34,163 nucleotides of DNA. Source: Myxococcota bacterium (GTDB lineage Bacteria > Myxococcota_A > Polyangia > Polyangiales > Houyiibacteriaceae). Below, one piece after another: positions 16,496-24,899 of this stretch; the stretch's first letter is position 1, and every line of letters starts with the position of its first letter. The notes under the pieces were generated by a model. The model searched no databases. It saw only the letters and a list, made by a program, of their open reading frames with translations, and was not told the DNA's origin. Location: the NCBI GenBank assembly GCA_025453555.1, contig JALOQC010000034.1:1-34163 (forward strand), written 5' to 3'. The translations under genes were made by a program, and so were the position numbers.

Positions 16496-17311
16496 TCAAC
16501 GACGCAGGAGCATCGCGCGCTGACGCGAGACCGCCACCAGCGCGCCGCTCTCGTCCCAGAGCTCGCCGTCTTCTTCGAAGTGTCCCGCGGTGACGTGGCG
16601 GGTGATCACGCGGACGCGGATCCATCCGGGCTGCGGGCGCCGACGGATCTGGGTCGTGAGCTCGAGGGTCGGGACCCAGCCGGTGACGCCGAAGACGTTG
16701 AAGCTCGTCGGGGGCAACACGTCGGCGAACATCGTGAGCGCGAGCGGGTCCGGTGCGCGGCCGTCCGAGAGGCGCATCCACGCGCGCAGCTCGGCGGGTC
16801 CACGTTCGTCGCGGAGGAACGCCGAGGTCGCGGGATCGAGGCGCGTGTCGACCTGGGCGAGGATCTTGGGCGCGGGCGGTAGGCTCGGATCGAGGCGGAT
16901 GCACGCGTCGGGTGGCGGCATCTCGGGGGGCGGCAGCTCGTGGTGCTCGGGGCCTTCGAACGCATCGAGCGATCCGGTGAGCACCATCGCGCGCACGCGC
17001 TCGCGATCTTCTTGGAAGAGGCTCACCTGCGCGAGCGAGGTCGTGCGGCCTTCCTTCACGACCTGCACGCGAAGCGTCGCGGGCCCGGGGAGCGCGGGCG
17101 CGAGGTAGTAGCTCGTGACGTTGACGACGTCCTGGTCGCCGAGCGCGTGAGAGGCCGCGGCGCTGCAGATCGCGGATTGATAGCCGCCGTTCGGCACCTT
17201 GCCGATGTTGTACTCGGCGTAGATCGTCGCCGCGTAGAGCCCCGGCTCGATCGGCGTCACCGCCACGTGGTGGTCGAAGCGGTGCGCGGGCGGTGCGTGA
17301 GGTTCGGTCAT
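16496..17311 (-). CDS. Thioesterase-family protein (TesB-like double hotdog)
   Basis: A 271-residue protein resembling acyl-CoA thioesterases of the TesB/4HBT-like type. Two hotdog halves are suggested: N-terminal NIGKVPNGGYQSAICSAAASHAL (about residues 35-57) with YYLAPALPGPATLRVQVVK, and a C-terminal repeat with NVFGVTGWVPTLELTTQIRRRP followed by RVRVITRHVTAGHFEEDGELWDESG. The last fits the C-terminal domain of the family. The ATG at 17311 is preferred over one 11 codons upstream. No signal peptide is seen, so it is cytoplasmic. It lies downstream of the di-haem lipoprotein gene on the same strand but 150 bp away, so an operon is uncertain. The acyl substrate is unknown. Confidence 0.85.
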   Translation of the reverse strand: MTEPHAPPAHRFDHHVAVTPIEPGLYAATIYAEYNIGKVPNGGYQSAICSAAASHALGDQDVVNVTSYYLAPALPGPATLRVQVVKEGRTTSLAQVSLFQEDRERVRAMVLTGSLDAFEGPEHHELPPPEMPPPDACIRLDPSLPPAPKILAQVDTRLDPATSAFLRDERGPAELRAWMRLSDGRAPDPLALTMFADVLPPTSFNVFGVTGWVPTLELTTQIRRRPQPGWIRVRVITRHVTAGHFEEDGELWDESGALVAVSRQRAMLLRR

Positions 17312-17366
17312 CGCGTCGTGTGGTCGCTCGGAGCGAACCAACATTACGCGTTCAGTGGCGACTTCG

Positions 17367-17505
17367 CGTCACTCCTCGTCGTCGGGCAACGCCGCGATCC
17401 ACGCGCGCCTGCCGAGCGTCACTTCGCGTCGGGGCCGCGATCCTCGCGCGCCGCCGCGCGTCACTCCTCGTCGTCGGGCAGCTCCGCGATCCACGCGCGC
17501 AGGCG
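17367..17505 (-). repeat. Duplicated 3' end of the PQQ-dehydrogenase-like gene
   Basis: The sequence at 17367-17404 repeats, with few changes, the last ~38 bases of the neighbouring gene at 17459-17496, including its stop codon, 92 bp away. On the minus strand both would encode WIA(A/E)LPDDEE and a stop. A third, more decayed copy appears at about 17417-17452. The extra copies lie beyond the gene stop and are not translated as part of it. Confidence 0.85.
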
Positions 17506-19647
17506 CGCGATCGCGGCTTCGTCGCGGACTTGCACGCCGAGCGGCGGCATCGCCTGGAGCCCACGCGCTTCGTCGCCGCCTTCGACCGCGATCACCAGCG
17601 CGCTCGCGTCGGGGTCGCCCGGCACGATGCGCACGCCGAGCCCGCTCGCGCTGCCTTCGGTGGGGCGATCGATCGTGCGATCGAGGAAGTCGTTCGGGTG
17701 CATCGAGAAGCTCGCCATCGGGCCGCCGCTTCCGTCGTGGCAGTGCACGCAGTTGCCGTACGCCCACCCGAGCACGTCACGCGTGTCGTCGTCCTCGTGC
17801 GCGACGAGGTCTTCGAGCTGGTAGGGATCGAAGCCGAGGATGCGTCGCGCGCCCGCTTCGTGACACGACGCGCACTCCCCGCCGCTCGGGATCGAATGCG
17901 TGACCGCGACGCCGCGCACCTGCACCGCGACCTCCACGGGAGCGTCCAGCGAGAGCCGCGTCGCGTCGGTGCCTTCGGCGTTCCACTGGTAGCCCGCGTA
18001 GCTCACGGCGCCGTCCTCCTCGACGCGGATCACCCGCGTCTCGATCGGACGCCCGGCTCCGTCCGCTCCGTCGGGCCCGTCCGCGAGGAAGGTCTTGAAG
18101 AAGAGCGTGCCGACCTGGATCTCGTACCGATCGCCCACGCGGCGCGGGCCGTCGCCCACCGTGACCACGTGACGGATCTTGCCGAGCCCGTTGGTGTGCA
18201 GCGGGAACTCGGGCTCGAAGAAGGTCGCCCACGTGGGGGTGTTCGTGAGCTCCGGCGCATCGGGGTAGAGGCCGAGCTCGGAGAGGCGCTCGGGGAAGCC
18301 GCTCGGTCGCGTGACCACCGTCGGTCGTTCGGACAGGCGCGCGCGCCAGAAGCCGCCGGGCGTGTAGACGGAGTCGCGCGTGGAGGTGCAGCGGCCGAAG
18401 CTCGTCGCGTAGACGTAGCCGTCGGGTCCGCGGCGGTAGGCGCTCGCGCCGAAGAGGTGACCGATGGATTCGTCGCGCTCTCCGTCGAGGCCGAGCGCGC
18501 GCACGAAGCCGACGCAGGCGTCGCCGTAGAGCAGCGCGTCGTCGAGGAAACCTTCGTAGCGATCGTCGTCGGCCTCGCGCGGATGCACGAGGCCCACGTA
18601 CGCGACGTGCGCGGTGCTCGAGGTCGCGTAGGGATCGTCGAGCGCGTAGGGGTGCGTGCTGCTTCGGTCCCAGCTCACGAGCGGCTCGATCACCGGATCG
18701 TCCACGTCCGCGCAGCGATCGTTGCAAGGGCCTTCCGCGCGCGGCCAGCCGAGGAAGCTCGTGGGAGCGTCGATCTCGCTCACCTCTTCGCGCCGCAGGT
18801 TGCCGACGTCGCCCACGAAGTAGCGGCCTTCGTGGAAGAGCCCTTTCCAGGGAGAGCGCAGCCCGTACGCGAAGACGTTCGGGTGAAAACGTTCGTCGGA
18901 CTCGGCGGCGTTGCCCGGCGCGGGATCGTGGCCGCCTTCGTCGCGCGGCACGATGCGCAGGAGCTTCCCCGTGAGCGAGGCGGGATCCTCGGCGCTCGCG
19001 GCGATCGTCTTGTCCCCGAAGAACGCGAAGAGCACGTTCGAGTCGGGCTCGAAGCCGATCGCGCCCACGTTGTGCCAAGGCTGCGTCGCTTCGGGGTGAC
19101 CGACGCGGAGGATCTCGACCGGGGTGTCGATGGTTCCGGCGTCGCGATCGAACGTCACACGCACGATCCCGCTCTCGTTGCGCGAGAAACAATGCCCCAA
19201 GAAGACCCGTTCGTTATCGATGAAATCCGGATCGAGCGCGATCGAGATGAGCCCACAATCGAGATCCACGTGCACGTCGGGCACGTTCGACTCCGCGAGG
19301 AGCACCGCGCCCGCTTCGTCGAGTCGGTGGTGGAGCAGGCGCCCGTCGCGCGTGACGGTGAGGAGCTCCGAATCGGCGTCCATGCGCGGCAGGAACACGA
19401 AGTCGGTCACTTGAGCGGGCTCACCTTCGAAGGCGATGCGCTCGAAGTCGAGCCAGCGGGGGGGAGGGGGAGCTTCGCCGTCGGGCCCCACGTCGGGCGG
19501 GGTCTCCGGCGCGTCGGGAGGCGCATCGACCCCACCGTCGTTCCGGAGAGAAGCATCGACGCGCGAAGGACCGGAATCACGACACGCGACGACGAGGAGG
19601 CTCGCGATCGCGATCGCGAGCACGCCCGGTCGTTCGCCGAGGAGCAC
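17461..19647 (-). CDS. PQQ-dependent sugar dehydrogenase-like lipoprotein with di-haem c tail
   Basis: A 728-residue predicted envelope lipoprotein (lipobox VVAC, Cys22). After an Asp/Pro-rich linker, residues ~65-420 match the soluble glucose/sorbosone dehydrogenase beta-propeller: TRDGRLLHHRL, LDPDFIDNERVFL, PWHNVGAIGFEPD with the expected active-site His, and RSPWKGLF...GDVGNLRREEV. The C-terminal part carries two c-type haem motifs, CASCH (592-596) and CVHCH (633-637), suggesting electrons pass from the dehydrogenase site to covalently bound haem. Start is GTG at 19647; another GTG eight codons in would also keep a signal peptide. A sugar or alcohol substrate is inferred, not shown. Its 3' end is duplicated just downstream. 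Confidence 0.87.
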   Translation of the reverse strand: MLLGERPGVLAIAIASLLVVACRDSGPSRVDASLRNDGGVDAPPDAPETPPDVGPDGEAPPPPRWLDFERIAFEGEPAQVTDFVFLPRMDADSELLTVTRDGRLLHHRLDEAGAVLLAESNVPDVHVDLDCGLISIALDPDFIDNERVFLGHCFSRNESGIVRVTFDRDAGTIDTPVEILRVGHPEATQPWHNVGAIGFEPDSNVLFAFFGDKTIAASAEDPASLTGKLLRIVPRDEGGHDPAPGNAAESDERFHPNVFAYGLRSPWKGLFHEGRYFVGDVGNLRREEVSEIDAPTSFLGWPRAEGPCNDRCADVDDPVIEPLVSWDRSSTHPYALDDPYATSSTAHVAYVGLVHPREADDDRYEGFLDDALLYGDACVGFVRALGLDGERDESIGHLFGASAYRRGPDGYVYATSFGRCTSTRDSVYTPGGFWRARLSERPTVVTRPSGFPERLSELGLYPDAPELTNTPTWATFFEPEFPLHTNGLGKIRHVVTVGDGPRRVGDRYEIQVGTLFFKTFLADGPDGADGAGRPIETRVIRVEEDGAVSYAGYQWNAEGTDATRLSLDAPVEVAVQVRGVAVTHSIPSGGECASCHEAGARRILGFDPYQLEDLVAHEDDDTRDVLGWAYGNCVHCHDGSGGPMASFSMHPNDFLDRTIDRPTEGSASGLGVRIVPGDPDASALVIAVEGGDEARGLQAMPPLGVQVRDEAAIARLRAWIAELPDDEE

Positions 19648-20025
19648 GGGGGGAGGTTAGGTGCTCGGCCCGAACGGTGCCAAGCGCCGTGTCGTCGCGG
19701 GTGGAGTCGCGAACCACCACCAACGGCTAGCGCGCTGGCCAGGAGGATCCTGACGTCGCTGTCGGAGACCACCGACGGCTCCTGCGGTTCAGAGCGGAGT
19801 GAACGTGTGACACCCGCGCGACGGAGCCCGCGGAGCACACCTCGTTCGGCCCTCGAAACCCCCAGTGAACCGCGTGAGCGCTCCGTGACGACCTCGCGTC
19901 GTGACCAGGTTCGGGTGTGCACGCGAGCGACCTCCGCGCCGAGGAACCGACCTCAACCGACACGTGGCCCGCCCGTTGCCTAAGGGGAACGTGCGCGGCG
20001 CGCGGCGCCCCACCCTGGAGACCTC
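19648..20025. other. Divergent gap of 378 bases
   Basis: No gene is supported. It separates the divergent dehydrogenase-like and P-domain lipoprotein genes and holds the candidate sigma-54 promoter at 19965-19981 and a GGAG ribosome-binding site at 20017-20020. Otherwise I see no repeats or RNA genes. Confidence 0.5.
19965..19981 (+). promoter_or_regulatory. Candidate sigma-54 (-24/-12) promoter
   Basis: TGGCCCGCCCGTTGCCT has the invariant GG and GC of the -24/-12 elements exactly ten bases apart. It matches TGGCACG-N4-TTGC at all but one defined position. Transcription would start near 19991, about 35 bases before the ATG of the P-domain lipoprotein, a plausible leader. An activator-binding site upstream was not identified. 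Confidence 0.5.
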
Positions 20026-21765
20026 ATGCTTCCCCGTTTCTCGAAGATTTTCGTTCTTCTCTCGCTCGCTGGCCTCGCCGCGTGCGCCTCCGACACCGAC
20101 GACGGGCTCCTCGTGCAGCCACCCCTCGTCGACGGCAAAGCGGACGTCGGCGATCGCGTGCTCGATCGCGGCCCCCTCGGCTACGGCGCCGAGAACGCGG
20201 TGGCCGGTGAGTTCACGGAGGACCTCGAGTTCCACGGCTACTTCCTGCAAGCCCGCGCGGGCGCGGTCGTGACGCTCGACGTCACGCGCACCGGCTCGAG
20301 CCGAAGCCTCGACTCCGCGCTCTTCGTCTACGGCCCGCGCACCGAGGACGCGGGCTTCGGCACGGACGCGATCGCGTTCGACGACGACGCCGGCTGGAGC
20401 CGCCTCTCGCGCATTCGTTCGTTCACCTTCGCGGCGCAGGGCGAGTACCTCGTCGTGATCGGCACCGCCAACGCGCGCGGTCGCGGTCGCTACCGCCTCG
20501 AGGCGCGCTGCGAGTCGGGCGATTGTCTGCCGCCGCCTCCGCCGCCCCCGCCCGTCGACGGCGACTGCCCGGCCGCGTTCGTGGAGACGATCGAAGGGTG
20601 CGTGACCGATTGGGAAGCCGACGGAGGGTTCGAAGGAACCACGCGTGACCTCGTCGAGCAGTGCTCGGACATCGAGGTCGTCGCGGGCACCTACGACGCG
20701 CTCTGCGCGAGCCCCGACGCGCCGGCCGAGCTCTGCGCGATGTCGCTCGAGCAGATCGCGAACGACGTGCTCCCGGTGTGCGCAGCGGAGATCCTCGGGC
20801 GTCGCCTCGACACGAGCTGCGTCTTCGGCTCCGTCTACCGCGACGTGTTCACGAGCGGCGCGCTCGTCGTGATGTCGCGCGAGGTGCTCACCGCGAGCTC
20901 GACCCTCGACGCGCGCGCGACCGCGCAGGTGATCGCGGCGGTCGACGTCGCGTCCTACGATCCCACGACGATCGAAGAAGCCTTCGGTTCGGTCGACGGC
21001 GGCGAGATCCACCGCACGGAGCTCTGGGACGCCTCGAACCGCCTCGCGTTCACCGCGTTCGAGTACGGCGCGGGCGACAACTCGTACGGCGCGATCTTCG
21101 AGTACGGCACCACCGTGTTCGCGGCGCGCATCCAGGACGGCGACCTCTACGAGTGCACGACCACGTGGGGCCCGGAGCGCCGCGACTGCACGAGCGACGT
21201 GGCTGGGTCGGCCGGCGCGTGCGCGGACGGACTCCGCTGCGTCGGCATGGCGGAGCCCTTCGGCCGTGGGCGCTGCGTGGATCTGACGGCGACGCATCCC
21301 GCGGAAGAGACGAGCTGCAACGCGGAGTCGCCGTGCCCCGGCGGCTCGGGCCTGCAGTGCCAGGGCCTCGCGGCGTGGGGCGAGGGCATCTGCCGTTCGG
21401 CGTGGTTCACGGGCTCGTTCGAGACCTCACCGATGCAGTCGATCCCCGACCGCGGCGAAGCGACGGTCTCGCTCTACGCGTACGGCCTCGCGACGGTCGA
21501 CGTCGACCTCCGCATGGACCTCTGGATCGATCACCCGCGCGTGGAGGATCTCCGCGTCACGATCGCGAACCCGGGCGGCACCGAGGTGCTGGTCGCGGAG
21601 GGCCTGAGCGGCGGCGAGATCTACCTCGACGACGTGGTGGTGCGTGGCTTCTCGGGCGACGAGAGCGTCAACGGCGTGTGGACCCTGCGCGTGGTCGACG
21701 GCGTCAGCGGCAGCGAAGGCACGGTTCGTCGCTTCGGCATGACGATCACGAGCCGCTGGGACTGA
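20026..21765 (+). CDS. Lipoprotein with PPC-like and proprotein-convertase P domains
   Basis: A 579-residue secreted lipoprotein (lipobox LAAC, Cys20) with a GGAG ribosome-binding site before the ATG. A short VDGKAD segment follows the signal. Residues ~58-160 resemble a bacterial pre-peptidase C-terminal (PPC) beta-domain (FHGYFLQARAGAVVTLDVTRTG ... SALFVYGP). A Pro run links this to a central Cys-rich region (~180-460) with no recognised fold. The last ~115 residues look like a P/Homo-B domain: LWIDHPRVEDLRVTIANPGG, then DESVNGVWTLRVVDG and RRFGMTITSRWD. P domains usually accompany subtilases, but no catalytic triad is found here, so it is probably a binding or adhesive protein. Its mRNA ends in a strong terminator. 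Confidence 0.85.
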   Translation: MLPRFSKIFVLLSLAGLAACASDTDDGLLVQPPLVDGKADVGDRVLDRGPLGYGAENAVAGEFTEDLEFHGYFLQARAGAVVTLDVTRTGSSRSLDSALFVYGPRTEDAGFGTDAIAFDDDAGWSRLSRIRSFTFAAQGEYLVVIGTANARGRGRYRLEARCESGDCLPPPPPPPPVDGDCPAAFVETIEGCVTDWEADGGFEGTTRDLVEQCSDIEVVAGTYDALCASPDAPAELCAMSLEQIANDVLPVCAAEILGRRLDTSCVFGSVYRDVFTSGALVVMSREVLTASSTLDARATAQVIAAVDVASYDPTTIEEAFGSVDGGEIHRTELWDASNRLAFTAFEYGAGDNSYGAIFEYGTTVFAARIQDGDLYECTTTWGPERRDCTSDVAGSAGACADGLRCVGMAEPFGRGRCVDLTATHPAEETSCNAESPCPGGSGLQCQGLAAWGEGICRSAWFTGSFETSPMQSIPDRGEATVSLYAYGLATVDVDLRMDLWIDHPRVEDLRVTIANPGGTEVLVAEGLSGGEIYLDDVVVRGFSGDESVNGVWTLRVVDGVSGSEGTVRRFGMTITSRWD

Positions 21766-21787
21766 GGGTCGATCCGGATCACGAACC

Positions 21788-21836
21788 GCGAGCCCGGGAC
21801 GACGACGTCTCGGGCTCGCTTCGTTTCTGCGTTTTC
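21788..21836 (+). terminator. Rho-independent terminator after P-domain lipoprotein
   Basis: A 13-bp stem with one G-T pair (21788-21800 with 21807-21819) closes a 6-nt loop and is followed by a T-rich tail, TTCGTTTCTGCGTTTTC, 22 bases after the stop. The hexamer repeat begins immediately after it. Confidence 0.88.
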
Positions 21837-22004
21837 GTCGCCGTCGCCGTCGCCGTTCACGACCACGACCACCATCGCGTCGACGACCACGTACGACCAC
21901 GTCCACGATCGGGCGCGATCACGTTGCCGATCGCGTTTCGACCAGGCGGTGTCGTCGGCGTCGTTGTCGTCGACGTGGTCGTGGTCGGCGACGTGAACGG
22001 CGAC
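21837..22004. repeat. Hexamer-phased inverted repeat with unit-matched arms
   Basis: The left arm (21837-21890) reads three GTCGCC, GTTCAC, two GACCAC, CATCGC, GTCGAC, GACCAC. The right arm (21951-22004), read on the other strand, gives GTCGCC, GTTCAC, GTCGCC, two GACCAC, GTCGAC, GACAAC, GACGCC, GACGAC. The arms agree unit by unit, apart from whole-hexamer insertions and minor changes, around a ~60-base loop. It lies between two co-directional lipoprotein genes. Confidence 0.9.
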
Positions 22005-22080
22005 GAGATCTCTGTCTCAAGTGCCTGTATCGATGAAGAAAAACGTCTGGTGCCGAGCCCGCGAGCCCTCACGTTTTACC

Positions 22081-22142
22081 CGAGTTAACTCGCGACCGAG
22101 CTGTCGGATCGCCAGCTTCCTCTCTTGCGAGGCGCGCCTCGC
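22081..22142. promoter_or_regulatory. Two perfect palindromes upstream of the di-haem lipoprotein
   Basis: A 12-nt palindrome, CGAGTTAACTCG, lies at 22081-22092. A 16-nt palindrome, GCGAGGCGCGCCTCGC, lies at 22127-22142. The second ends directly against the ribosome-binding site GAGGAGGA (22143-22150), so as RNA it could form a 6-bp stem beside it. The first resembles an operator for a dimeric regulator. Function is inferred. Confidence 0.45.
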
Positions 22143-22154
22143 GAGGAGGACTCG

Positions 22155-24596
<2,442 letters not shown>

Positions 24597-24623
24597 GGAA
24601 CGTTCCCTCGAGGAAGGCTGCGT

Positions 24624-24654
24624 GAGCACGCTTCTTTCGTGAGCAGGCGTGCTC
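24624..24654 (+). terminator. Terminator-like hairpin after di-haem lipoprotein
   Basis: A perfect 8-bp stem (GAGCACGC at 24624-24631 with GCGTGCTC at 24647-24654) closes a 15-nt loop, 28 bases after the stop. The tail is only TTCGG, so the terminator call is tentative. Confidence 0.45.
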
Positions 24655-24736
24655 TTCGGAGCCGGGCGTGCGGTGGGGTGGGAGCGAAGTGCCCCCGGCG
24701 GGTGAGTCGTGATTCGAGAGGATCGCGGTGAGCCGC

Positions 24737-24870
24737 GACGTGGACTTCGACGTTGGAGTTGGAGTTGGAGTTGACGTTGACGTTGACGTGAACGGCGACG
24801 TGAACGGCGACGTCTCCGAGAGGTTCACGCCCACGACCACGTTCACGTTCACGTTCACGTTCACGACCGC
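24737..24870. repeat. Hexamer-phased inverted repeat between convergent genes
   Basis: The left arm has thirteen hexamers (24737-24814), including GACGTG, three GGAGTT, GACGTT and alternating GACGTG/AACGGC. The right arm has eight (24823-24870): five GTTCAC plus GCCCAC, GACCAC and GACCGC. The arms are separated by only 8 nt. GTGAAC read in the left arm is the complement of GTTCAC in the right arm, so a long imperfect hairpin can form. Confidence 0.88.
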
Positions 24871-24899
24871 GAAACGAAACGAACGAGACGAACAGGAAG

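Larger units (their letters stand above)
24597..24899. other. Convergent gap of 303 bases
   Basis: There is no gene between the convergent di-haem lipoprotein and STAND regulator genes. It contains a palindrome GGAACGTTCC at 24597-24606 region just past the stop, a hairpin at 24624-24654 and the hexamer inverted repeat at 24737-24870. Confidence 0.55.

Noticed and set aside
17293-19983. Very long open frame on the + strand opposite the PQQ-dehydrogenase-like gene
   Set aside because: Arg/Glu/Val-rich antisense shadow with no domains, typical of GC-rich DNA; the minus-strand protein has clear motifs.
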